Part shown: positions 38,401-43,639 of the stretch, one piece after another
Layout of the letters: each line of letters begins with the position of its first letter
How positions within the stretch are numbered: position 1 is the stretch's first letter
Assembly (NCBI GenBank): GCA_026874595.1
Contig: CM049320.1
Location: forward strand, 44,650,714 to 44,714,713
DNA: 64,000 bases
Direction: 5' to 3'
Source of the DNA: Sipunculus nudus
Taxonomy: Eukaryota > Annelida > Sipuncula > Golfingiida > Sipunculidae
Program-made: the position numbers and the translations under genes
Notes under the pieces: model-generated
Seen by the model: the letters and a program-made list of their open reading frames with translations, nothing else
What the model was told of the DNA's origin: nothing
The model's database searches: none

Positions 38401-39193
38401 TTTGGATGTTATATGGTCAGATCATTGAACTTTATTATTTTAATGCGAAAGGTACTGGAGTAGCAAAAGGTACCGGAGTAGTGTATTTTTATGTTTGGTG
38501 ACCTCGGGACACTCAAAACAAAAACTGGATAATCTGTTGCTGATTTATAAATCTATAGTATTTAAATATCGAGACGCTGCATGGCAAGGTCCCCTACACT
38601 ACAAATATATATCGATATTATTGCCGATTTAGAAAAGCTAGAACACAAGGTTGCTGAGAAAAATGAGTTTCTTCCTTTGCATACAGAAAAATGGGGAATT
38701 TAACTGGAAAATATAACTGACGCACGAAATGGAACACTTATTTTCTCCATTAAATGTTGTATTGTATGTTTATGTCAATCTAGATTTTTATGCGGAAGTC
38801 CACGATGAAATATAAGAACAGCTTCACTCTCTCAGATTACCCCCTTCAAAATCACAAGACCTGAATAGCATTTGTATCAGGATTGGAAAGAATCGTCCTG
38901 AAAGGGAACATTTTAAAATTAAGATAAATTGATCCACACCATAAAATTGCAATTGAAATTATCCTTATGTCTAATGTAACGCTAATCGTGTTGACGTTTT
39001 AACGCTAATCGTGTTGACGTTTTAACACTAATCGAGTTGATGTATTTACCAGGCGAGGCACTACGAGGAGAAGATATGCTCATCCCATGTGACTAAAGTC
39101 CGATTCACCGCCTACGACACCGCTCTCATCACGACAGGGGGCGCTGACGCCAGTCTGCTTCAGTGGAAACTCGTCGATAAGAATAATCGTTAG
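3436..39193 (+). CDS. EML: EML-family microtubule-associated protein, 3' half (11 exons)
   Basis: Eleven exons (3436-3597, 7790-7951, 19436-19549, 20150-20287, 26201-26332, 27754-27910, 29263-29366, 31220-31307, 31537-31629, 33058-33188, 39053-39193) join in frame to 473 residues ending at TAG. EML proteins bind microtubules through a HELP motif and two fused WD40 propellers (TAPE domain). Seen here: [92 protein letters not shown]. These follow the order of the last N-propeller blades and the whole C-propeller, and from memory fit EML2 best (GDVVTGDSGG, FSPDG, protein ending just after the last blade). EML1 and EML4 have longer tails; a phylogeny would decide. The HELP motif and first blades are not in the window, so the gene starts upstream. 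All exon ends look canonical except the donor after 27,910. About 1.4 kb of coding sequence is spread over 36 kb. Confidence 0.93.
3671..6335. repeat. 40-bp minisatellite, roughly 65 copies, with higher-order blocks
   Basis: The unit reads gtgacctcctgtgtatgtgt then tccgtcaggagcactcccag. Variants (attacccccag, ttcacccagttgacctcc, shortened gatctgtcaggaatactcccag) recur in a set order. The block at 4391-4640 is nearly repeated at 4737-4986, a 346-bp higher-order period. The array lies in the EML intron after exon 1. Its last units carry a tail gaattttatagcaattttta seen twice, at about 6,183 and 6,330. Confidence 0.95.
6340..7789. other. AT-rich EML intron remainder
   Basis: AT-rich sequence with a (TA)n tract at 7222-7269 and an (ATTC)n tract at 7750-7772 just before the exon 2 acceptor. 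No gene or dispersed element recognised. Confidence 0.6.
7222..7269. repeat. (TA)n microsatellite
   Basis: An uninterrupted TA run inside the intron before EML exon 2. Confidence 0.96.
7790..7951 (+). CDS. EML: EML exon 2 of window (phase 0-0)
   Basis: The acceptor is caatttcag and the donor is tcg|gtaaaa; 162 nt encode 54 residues. It includes [10 protein letters not shown] and [15 protein letters not shown], the conserved EML blade matching GDVVTGDSGG in EML2. An (ATTC)n tract lies just before the acceptor and a 44-bp minisatellite starts 56 bp after the donor. Confidence 0.94.
8008..8242. repeat. 44-bp minisatellite, about 5.3 copies
   Basis: Units start exactly every 44 bp at 8008, 8052, 8096, 8140, 8184 and 8228, each beginning gtcagtgtgtctgtattgg and ending near gatgatcc. 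The array begins 56 bp after the EML exon 2 donor. Confidence 0.96.
9215..10320. repeat. degenerate tandem repeat with GGTGGCGCCACC core
   Basis: Repeated blocks of roughly 120-270 bp share catgtccatagatcttggat, then ctccatctc, then gactggtggcgccacctac. Occurrences near 9,490, 9,630, 9,780, 9,910, 10,055 and 10,130 are diverged. Related fragments occur at 10,930, 15,500, 16,795, 16,920 and 36,755. Confidence 0.85.
10430..10694. mobile_element. possible MITE with TTGGTT-rich inverted ends
   Basis: The left end acactctaaaaacagattgg and the inverted right end acacgtaaaagagtcaactgg are imperfect inverted repeats, and the body is dominated by TTGGTT/AACCAA words. About 265 bp, no coding capacity, no clear target duplication. 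Confidence 0.5.
10717..11430. repeat. interspersed repeat (AGCTCAGCTGA ... GTCCGTCCG ... TTAACAGGGCACAAA)
   Basis: Two to three diverged units share ttaacagggcacaaa, cgtaaccgtt, catccaggg and gaaattaggtctctgtta. The same family recurs at 36,430-37,570. This style of repeat is common in mollusc genomes as I recall; the family name is not known to me. Confidence 0.75.
11430..13390. other. AT-rich intron sequence with microsatellites
   Basis: Contains a poly-G tract (about 11,706-11,728) and a long (TA)n run (12,786-12,850). Near-identical 24-bp words (taatttatgagccacaataa / taattaatgagccaccataa) occur at about 12,851 and 13,326. No gene seen. Confidence 0.6.
12786..12850. repeat. (TA)n microsatellite
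   Basis: An uninterrupted TA run of about 65 bp. Confidence 0.97.
13392..14620. repeat. interspersed repeat with three ~310-340 bp internal units
   Basis: It starts ttagctcgcctgaaccaag and then shows three diverged units marked by aaaggtcaaggtcacag followed by aagtcaggttaaag, at about 13,575, 13,870 and 14,220. The TTAGCTC... start and the ggtcaaggtcacag words are typical of mollusc interspersed repeats (inference). No coding. Confidence 0.75.
15060..16180. repeat. degenerate tandem repeat of ~430-bp units
   Basis: The words aaaatcttcttctccgaa, gatgaattttggc and gaacttagtcatttggcca recur at about 15,265/15,690, 15,355/15,790 and 15,385/15,820, with a third decayed partner near 16,110-16,160. 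It begins with a gtcgtccgtcgtctgta segment. Confidence 0.75.
16680..17045. repeat. ~136-bp tandem repeat, about 2.5 copies
   Basis: Repeats share gcacagtgtatgtg, cttatttctcaggagg, gatatat and gccacctacaat. Related to the degenerate array at 9.2-10.3 kb. Confidence 0.8.
17351..18957. mobile_element. non-autonomous element with ~175-bp terminal inverted repeats
   Basis: Bases 17,351-17,522 and 18,781-18,957 are imperfect inverted copies of each other. Left outer end: gggtgtatatattacattaa; inverted right outer end: gggtatatatatgttacagt. Each arm is itself built from words such as cagtcaatttgtaaatt and ctgaaattttc. The ~1.26-kb interior has poly-G and poly-C tracts and no transposase-like reading frame. 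No convincing target duplication. Confidence 0.8.
19033..19316 (-). mobile_element. MITE copy B (same family as 2,704-3,008)
   Basis: The left end ggccaaacaaaataaaagg then tatggttctcag and the inverted right end ggctaaaaaaatgggtttgg then ttctcaggcac are terminal inverted repeats. The gcgtcaattttaacccc segment lies at the left here and at the right in copy A, so orientation is opposite. 284 bp. The flank is TAA on the left and TCA on the right, a decayed duplication. Confidence 0.83.
19436..19549 (+). CDS. EML: EML exon 3 of window (phase 0-0)
   Basis: The acceptor is atgtttgacag and the donor is aaa|gtaagc; 114 nt encode 38 residues. [17 protein letters not shown] matches the EML2 blade VFGLCALRDGTLVSGGG. 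The preceding intron is about 11.5 kb and is the largest in the window. MITE copy B ends 119 bp upstream of the acceptor. Confidence 0.93.
19590..19950 (+). repeat. interspersed repeat with palindromic 3' end, copy 1
   Basis: Contains gaacgctataattttta, gtgaccttgg and a terminal segment ggcctatagggagcgg ... gtttttgcattgcaaaaac ... attttagttta that is shared with the repeat ending near 32,890. The 19-bp palindrome at 19,905-19,923 is perfect apart from its centre base. Confidence 0.7.
20150..20287 (+). CDS. EML: EML exon 4 of window (phase 0-0)
   Basis: The acceptor is acattgtttag and the donor is cag|gtgagt; 138 nt encode 46 residues. [14 protein letters not shown] matches LYVGTTRNSILQGS of EML2. 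The last 13 exon bases plus the first intron base recur 48 bp downstream (see findings). Confidence 0.92.
20275..20336 (+). repeat. short tandem duplication across the exon 4 donor
   Basis: The 14-mer atacatcgtgcagg at 20,275-20,288 spans the exon 4 end and first intron base. It recurs exactly at 20,323-20,336, a 48-bp period; the second copy continues gatagt and so is not a GT donor. Confidence 0.9.
20809..21694. mobile_element. 886-bp inverted-repeat element with TATAC target duplication
   Basis: TATAC flanks the element (20,804-20,808 and 21,695-21,699). The left arm (about 20,809-20,925) and inverted right arm (about 21,560-21,694) both read cagaa.tttta.atttttatctcgttcc followed by a run of ~21-bp subrepeats of the form atctcgttcccacgcgata. 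The centre holds a (TA)n tract and poly-G and no transposase-like frame. The superfamily is not clear; 5-bp duplications occur in several groups. Confidence 0.85.
20925..20982. repeat. (TA)n microsatellite
   Basis: An uninterrupted TA run inside the 886-bp inverted-repeat element. Confidence 0.96.
22200..22820. repeat. ~250-bp tandem repeat, two copies
   Basis: The segments ggaaaatggccaccag, cataccatttttctgcttta/catatatctgctatat, catcacaattgttctcgcag and actaggatc recur about 250 bp apart. Related gaatatggccaccag fragments occur at 26,752 and 26,905. Confidence 0.8.
22850..24545. other. EML intron sequence without recognised genes
   Basis: Mostly unique-looking AT-rich sequence. At 23,278 a cagtcgatcctgcttaa word resembles the start of pogo/Tigger-type ends, but no matching inverted end was found. 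Confidence 0.5.
24547..25687. repeat. 98-bp direct repeats flanking a ~945-bp segment
   Basis: Bases 24,547-24,644 and 25,590-25,687 are nearly identical (acctatatcggtgtatatg ... gaagtatgaatctgtatttt). Between them lie three diverged ~185-bp tandem units (24,667-25,110; words ttcacgtgattg, gctgtc.gccat, gaacaggt) and a SINE. Confidence 0.88.
25239..25485 (+). mobile_element. tRNA-derived SINE
   Basis: The head resembles a tRNA gene: an A-box-like segment agctgagcggtaaaacgct and a perfect B box GGTTCGATCCC at 25,292-25,302, both RNA polymerase III promoter elements. The body holds ggttttctccgggtcctccgg then tttcctccaccc, a central domain I recall from molluscan/metazoan SINEs. The tail is AT-rich (aaaataaagcttatattata). 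It does not look like a functional tRNA because no clean acceptor pairing follows. Confidence 0.85.
25687..25799. repeat. (TA)n microsatellite in three blocks
   Basis: Three TA runs separated by aattgctg and gctg words, starting exactly at the end of the second 98-bp direct repeat. Confidence 0.95.
26201..26332 (+). CDS. EML: EML exon 5 of window (phase 0-0)
   Basis: The acceptor is gatgttgcacag and the donor is gag|gtgagc; 132 nt encode 44 residues. [30 protein letters not shown] is a textbook EML blade (GHxEELWGLATHP). The exon is more GC-rich than the AT-rich DNA around it, and a (TA)n tract follows 50 bp after the donor. Confidence 0.95.
26382..26426. repeat. (TA)n microsatellite
   Basis: A TA run starting about 50 bp after the EML exon 5 donor. 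Confidence 0.96.
26427..27753. other. EML intron sequence, repeat fragments only
   Basis: Contains diverged fragments of the atggccaccag repeat (about 26,750-27,000). No gene recognised. Confidence 0.55.
27754..27910 (+). CDS. EML: EML exon 6 of window, with non-GT donor (phase 0-1)
   Basis: The acceptor is aattttacag; 157 nt encode 52 residues plus one base. [15 protein letters not shown] and [11 protein letters not shown] match EML (VLAVGTVTGRW, NEQISVVSFSPDG). Homology puts the boundary after CCA G, with the next exon supplying AT to make Asp of SPDG. The genomic sequence after that G is GAAAGA, not GTAAG. Read on without splicing, the frame meets TAA about 35 nt later. The 3' half of the exon and the boundary are partly duplicated in tandem just downstream. 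Confidence 0.85.
27852..28034 (+). repeat. tandem duplication of the EML exon 6 end (about 2.2 copies)
   Basis: Copy 1 (27,852-27,946) includes the last 59 bp of exon 6. Copy 2 (27,947-28,014) repeats catcacgtctgtaaaagtag then aaatagaacaggtagacgct and tcagcttct, but lacks the roughly 25 bp that hold ccccaggaaaga. A third partial copy (28,015-28,034) begins acacatcatgtctgtacca. Copies differ by several substitutions, so the event is not recent. Confidence 0.88.
28035..29262. other. EML intron sequence, nothing recognised
   Basis: AT-rich, unique-looking sequence between exon 6 and exon 7. No gene or repeat family identified. Confidence 0.5.
29263..29366 (+). CDS. EML: EML exon 7 of window (phase 1-0)
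   Basis: The acceptor is ttgttttaag and the donor is aag|gtaata; 104 nt. The partial first codon is completed by G of exon 6 to give Asp, then [22 protein letters not shown] follows, matching GAYLAVGSHDNLVYVYTVDQGG of EML2. The 56-bp minisatellite begins about 12 nt into the following intron. Confidence 0.93.
29379..30892 (+). repeat. 56-bp minisatellite, about 27 copies
   Basis: The unit reads gtaagtaacgtactaaacgt, gcattctgtcacaatcatta, tagtatcccatctgta. It starts about 12 nt after the EML exon 7 donor, and most copies contain GTAAGT on the coding strand. Confidence 0.97.
31220..31307 (+). CDS. EML: EML exon 8 of window (phase 0-1)
   Basis: The acceptor is tgttcgcag and the donor is ttct|gtaagt; 88 nt. 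[29 protein letters not shown] matches GHSSFITHLDWAQDSSCFVTNSGDYEILYW. The Trp codon is split between this exon and the next. Confidence 0.94.
31537..31629 (+). CDS. EML: EML exon 9 of window (phase 1-1)
   Basis: The acceptor is acatttgtag and the donor is cagg|gtgagg; 93 nt. [16 protein letters not shown] aligns with MEWATATCVLGFGVFG of EML2. The intron before it is only 229 nt, the shortest in the window. Confidence 0.91.
32160..32895 (+). repeat. interspersed repeat with palindromic 3' end, copy 2
   Basis: Diverged ~190-bp internal units share gataacttttgaaag, gtgaccttgatcttcaa and tggtacact. The end holds ccccctaaggtttggggttgg then cctatagggggagac, a palindrome gcttttgcactgcaaaaac (32,857-32,875), a 9-nt spacer and CTAG. 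Copy 1 ends near 19,937. Confidence 0.72.
33058..33188 (+). CDS. EML: EML exon 10 of window (phase 1-0)
   Basis: The acceptor is cttttatctcag and the donor is aag|gtaggc; 131 nt. [19 protein letters not shown] then [18 protein letters not shown] aligns with IWSEGADGTDINAVARS / LLASADDFGKVHLFSYPC of EML2. Confidence 0.91.
33495..34177. repeat. 9-bp minisatellite CAGTCACYA, about 75 units
   Basis: A run of cagtcacca, cagtcacta and occasional cagtcatta units, interrupted by a few cacacacagtc variants. Because the unit is 9 bp, long low-complexity frames stay open on both strands (QSP/HSH repeats on plus, TVV and DCG repeats on minus). These are not genes. It lies about 300 bp after the EML exon 10 donor. 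Confidence 0.97.
34245..35018. repeat. ~55-bp degenerate minisatellite rich in TGACGTCA and CACGTG
   Basis: Units share cctgacacattacaagttac, ccctcacgtgtaaagtgtct and ttgacgtcaactctac. Perfect TGACGTCA occurs at 34,374, 34,504, 34,618, 34,713 and 34,823. CACGTG occurs at 34,447, 34,695, 34,861, 34,914, 34,969 and 35,009. A poly-C tract interrupts at about 34,586. Confidence 0.92.
35019..35445. repeat. ~62-bp minisatellite, 7 copies
   Basis: Units begin at about 35,019, 35,081, 35,142, 35,205, 35,267, 35,328 and 35,390 with gtcaacgcccggcagttat, then aatactcctagaaaagcca and taaatattataggctgct. It directly abuts the preceding ~55-bp array. Confidence 0.94.
35446..36430. other. EML intron sequence, nothing recognised
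   Basis: AT-rich sequence with no convincing coding or repeat signal. The words actttaggtcc and ccgtgaaagatga hint at an old mobile-element remnant, but no protein similarity could be supported. Confidence 0.4.
36430..37570. repeat. interspersed repeat, same family as 10,717-11,430
   Basis: Contains gtctgtctgtccgtccgtc, gttaacagggcacaaatcgg, aacatccagggagg, ctggtggcgcaacct and several diverged units with gaaattaggtcac.gtgacc and cctg.a.gtcag.c. No coding. Confidence 0.75.
37571..38976. other. EML intron sequence, nothing recognised
   Basis: AT-rich, unique-looking sequence before the last exon. No gene recognised. Confidence 0.45.
38977..39045 (+). repeat. 23-bp triplication directly before the last EML acceptor
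   Basis: Units taacgctaatcgtgttgacg+ttt at 38,977-38,999 and 39,000-39,022 are identical; the third (39,023-39,045, taacactaatcgagttgatg) is diverged. Each holds CTAAT, which fits the YTNAY branch-point consensus. The exon begins 8 nt after the triplication. Confidence 0.93.
39053..39193 (+). CDS. EML: EML terminal exon with stop codon (phase 0)
   Basis: The acceptor is gtatttaccag; 141 nt encode 46 residues and [34 protein letters not shown] is the closing C-propeller blade of EML (SHVTNVAF...LTTGGKDTSVLQWRV). Only a few residues follow the blade, as in EML2. A 23-bp triplication precedes the acceptor and a 49-bp array starts about 20 nt after the stop. Confidence 0.94.
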   Translation, partial: ARHYEEKICSSHVTKVRFTAYDTALITTGGADASLLQWKLVDKNNR

Positions 39194-39207
39194 AAACAAA
39201 ACGATGG

Positions 39208-40390
39208 GAAATGTTGGATGTGTGTAACTGTTTGACATGTTTACCATGAACATGGTTCAATGTTGGATATGTGTAACGGTTTGACATGTTTACCATGAAC
39301 ATGATTTAATGTTGGATGTCTGTAACTGTTTGACAGGTTAACCATGAACATGATTTAATGTTGGATGTGTGTAACTGTTTGACAGGTTAACCATGAACAT
39401 GATTTAATGTTGGATGTCTGTAACTGTTTGACAGGTTAACCATGAACATGATTTAATGTTGGATGTGTGTAACTGTTTGACAGGTTAACCATGAACATGA
39501 TTTAATGTTGGATGTCTGTAACTGTTTGACAGGTTAGCCATGAACATGATTTAATGTTGGATGTCTGTAACTGTTTGACAGGTTAACCATGAACATGATT
39601 TAATGTTGGATGTGTGTAACTGTTTGACAGGTTAACCATGAACATGATTTAATGTTGGGTGTGTGTAACTGTTTGACAGGTTAACCATGAACATGATTTA
39701 ATGTTGGATGTGTGTAACTGTTTGACAGGTTAACCATGAACATGATTTAATGTTGGATGTGTGTAACTGTTTGATATGTTTACCATGAACATGATTTAAT
39801 GTTGGATGTGTGTAACTGTTTGACATGTTTACCATGAACATGATTTAATGTTGGATGTGTGTAATTGTTTGACAGGTTAACCATGAACATGATTTAATGT
39901 TGGATGTGTGTAACTGTTTGACAGGTTAACCATGAACATGATTTAATGTTGGATGTGTGTAACTGTTTGACATGTTTACCATGAATATGATTTAATGTTG
40001 GATGTGTGTAACTGTTTGACAGGTTAACCATGAACATGATTTAATGTTGGATGTGTGTAACTGTTTGACTTGTTAACCATGAACATGATTTAATGTTGGA
40101 TGTCTGTAACTGTTTGACATGTTTACCATGAACGTGATTTAATGTTGGATGTCTGTAACTGTTTGACAGGTTAACCATGAACATGATTTAATGTTGGATG
40201 TGTGTAACTGTTTGACAGGTTAACCATGAACATGATTTAATGTTGGATGTGTGTAACTGTTTGACAGGTTAACCATGAACATGATTTAATGTTGGATGTG
40301 TGTAATTGTTTGACAGGTTAACCATGAACATGATTTAATGTTGGATGTGTGTAACTGTTTGACAGGTTAACCATGAACATGATTTAATGT
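39208..40390 (+). repeat. 49-bp minisatellite, about 24 copies, after the EML stop
   Basis: The unit reads tgatttaatgttggatgtgt, gtaactgtttgacaggttaa, ccatgaaca. Copies are highly homogeneous; main variants are gatgtctgt and gacatgttta. The array starts about 20 nt after the stop codon and ends before AATAAA, so it is probably transcribed in the 3' UTR. Confidence 0.96.
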
Positions 40391-40560
40391 GAAGCTGTGT
40401 TTCTGGTAACGGAGAATTCTGGATATAGTCCCGAAAATTACATTTGCTGTACTTGTAGATTTCAGTTATATTATAGATATTTAAGCGATACATTATTGAA
40501 TGGAGGTGTGCAAGAAATTTAATGTCAGGTTTTCTGCAGTCAGCATTCCCAGTGGATCTA

Positions 40561-40566
40561 AATAAA
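40561..40566 (+). promoter_or_regulatory. polyadenylation signal AATAAA
   Basis: This is the first canonical hexamer downstream of the EML stop codon, followed by a T/GT-rich tract about 45 nt later. Use of this site is inferred, not shown. Confidence 0.6.
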
Positions 40567-41169
40567 ACACAAAATATACATTCAGTTTAAAGTTAAATGA
40601 ATTTCCACTGTTTGTTTTGTTGCTGATAATTACTTGAAAATCTCAAAAAGATGACTATACGTAAATGGTTTGTAGCTGTGAAAAACAGGGCAAATATACC
40701 AAGATTAGCGCTCCTCTGTATGTAGATAGCACAGACAACGTCTGTATGTAGCTAGCACTGACAACCTCTGTATGTACGAGGCTAATTGAAAACAGGGAGC
40801 TGACCCCAAGAAGCCAAAGTGTATAACTGATTTTTCAATGCAACCTACATTTGATATTCGATATGTAAAAGACTTTTTTCTTTATTATTTAGTGTTTTAA
40901 AATAATGATATATTATCATTTAAATTATTTATATTATTATTGTTGTGACATTCACTACAAGTTACCGGATATTATAACTGAAATAAAGTTTCATGTACCT
41001 TCTTAATGCGCTTAAGTAAGGGTGTTTTTGCTCCCATTTTAGCTTTGCCAACTCCTGCCGGGCATCCGCAGTGGGCTCATTCACACATTTACTCCTATCA
41101 ACATGCTGAAGCGCAATTTTATAAAATAAAAGGTCTTGGTGGTCGTAGGGCGATGGTGTAAAAAATACT

Positions 41170-42785
41170 GATACCAGTGGGAATTAAAATATTGATACTG
41201 GTTTGTATAAGAATATTGATACTGGTACATTGGTATAAAAAGTGCATGGGTAATAAAATTATAAAGGAGGGTATTAAAAATATTGATACCGGTGGTTATA
41301 AAAATATTGATATTGATAAAGATAGATCTAAAAATACATTAATACAAGTAGGTATAAAAATATTGATACGGGTGGGTATAAAAATATTGATACTGGTCTG
41401 TATAAAAATATTGAAACTGGTCTGTATTAAATATTGATACCGGTGGATATAAAAACATTGATTCTGGTTTGTCTAAAAATATTGATACCGCTGGGTATAA
41501 AAAAATATTTATACCGGTGGGAATATAAGGTTTTTATACCGGAGGGGAATATTAAAATATTATATCGGTGGTAATATGAAATATTTATATCGGTGGGAAT
41601 ATAAAATATTTATACCGGTGGGAATATAAAATATTTACATCGGTGTGAATATAAAATATTTATATCGGTAGGATTATAAAATATTTATACCGGTGGGAAT
41701 ATAAAATATTTATACCGGTGGGAATATAAAATATTTATACCGGTGGCAATATAAAATAATTATATCGGTGGGAATATAATATTTATACCGGTGGGAATAT
41801 AAAATATTTATACCGGTGGAAATATAAAATAATTATATCGGTGGGAATATAAAATATTTATACCCTAGGGAATATAAAATATTTATACCAGAGGGAATAT
41901 AAAATAATTATATCGGTGGGTATATAAAATATTTATACCGGCGGGAATATAAAATAATTATATCGGTGGGTATATAAAATATTTATACCGGTGGGATTAT
42001 ACAATATTTATACCGGTGGGAATATAAAATGTTTATGTCGGTGGGAATATAAAATATTTATACCGGTGGGAATATAAAATATTTATATCAGTGGGACTGT
42101 TAAATATTTATACCGGTGGGAATATAAAATATTTATGTCGGTGGGAATATAAAATATTTATACCGGTGGCAATATAAAATAATTATATCGGTGGGAATAT
42201 AAAATATTTATACTAGTGGCAATATAAAATATTTATACCGGTGGAAATATAAAATAATTATATCGGGTAGAATATAAAATATTGATACCGGAGGGAACAT
42301 AATATATTTATACCGGTTGGAATATAAAATAATTATACCAGTGGGAATATAAAATATTTATACTGGTGGGAATATAAAATATTTATATCGGTGGGAATAT
42401 AAAATATTTATATCGGTTTGAATATAAAATATTTATACCGGTGGGAATATAAAATATTTATATCGTTTAGGATAAAAAATATTAATACCGGTGGGAATGT
42501 AAAATAATTATATCGGTGGGTATATAAAATATTTATATCGATGGGAATATAAAATATTTATATAGGTGGATATAAAAAAATTTATACCGTTGGGAATATA
42601 AAATATTTTTATATCGGGTGGAATATAAAATATTAATACAGTAAGGAATGTAAAATAATTATATCGGTGGGTATATTAAATATTAATACAGGTGGGAATA
42701 TAAAATAATTATATCGGTGGGTATATAAAATATTAATACAGGTGGGAAAATAGAATAATTATATCGGTGGGTATTTAAAATATAA
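41170..42785. repeat. 25-bp AT-rich minisatellite with ACCGGT, about 64 copies
   Basis: The unit is tataaaatatttataccggtgggaa with alternating versions aattatatcggtgggaata. Early copies (41,170-41,500) are a diverged form aaaatattgatactggtggg+tat. In places the two versions alternate as a ~50-bp pair. Confidence 0.95.
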
Positions 42786-42999
42786 CGTTGTACCGATGAT
42801 ATGAACGTCATCTTGATGCCGGCTGGCCGACTGTATTAAATTTTGGCCGCGTCCACTGAAATATCCAGAGTGACTTGACTAATGTTTGGTTGTCTTGTGT
42901 TGCATTGTTTTCTTGAGGCGGCTGGATGGCTTTTTACGTGACTTATTGCTAGTACATGTACACAATCTTTTTAAAGAGGTTGGTCCTGTGATTTTGACC

Positions 43000-43395
43000 T
43001 TTGACATCATGACTTAAAAATCAACAGAGTTATTACATTATTGAGGGGTCATATGTAAGTCAAGTTTGAAACCAACATGTTAATCCAAACTGGAGTAATC
43101 TTCCGGAAACAAATATGTAGTCAGATGGCTCCGGAAGGTTTGGGATGAAAATTTTTGGCTTTAAATGCATCCACAACCTTTCTTAATAAGTAGGTCCTTT
43201 GACCTTGACCTCATGACCTCTAAATCAATAGAGTGATGCGTTAGAAGTAGGCCATATATAAGTCAAGTCTGAGATCCATATGTCAATCCAAACTGGAGTT
43301 ATCAGGTTACAAATTTGACAGACATACAGAAAGACGAACAGACAGGGTGATTAATATAGGGCACCCGCTTATTCCAGCGGGGCCCTGATAAACAC
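43000..43395. repeat. ~205-bp interspersed repeat, two units
   Basis: Two diverged units share gacctttgacatcatgac, aatcaacagagt, aagtcaagt.tga and tcaatccaaactggagt. The second ends with agacgaacagacagggtgat then tatagggcacccgc. No coding. Confidence 0.75.
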
Positions 43396-43639
43396 ACAAG
43401 GTCTCAGGACACAGATGAAACCAGTAGCGAATCTGATAATGTAGTGTTTTCATAAGTTATTTAAGGAATGGTCCCTGCCTGTACAATATTTATAGTATGA
43501 CCTCGTTTACCCGGCTTTCTTTGAGTAAGGCGGGTTAGCCATCTTGAATGTGTACCGACAGCCTGCTTAAATGTGTACGGCATGATTCTGAATACATACT
43601 GTTTCAATACGTGTTGCTTCTATTGTTCGTATTCATCGC

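Larger units (their letters stand above)
39194..40585 (+). other. EML: probable EML 3' UTR
   Basis: No AATAAA was seen between the stop codon and 40,561. AATAAA at 40,561-40,566 is followed by a T/GT-rich stretch at about 40,608-40,628 that could serve as the downstream element. If that site is used, the 3' UTR is about 1.4 kb and mostly a 49-bp tandem array. A second AATAAA lies at 40,982. Confidence 0.6.
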
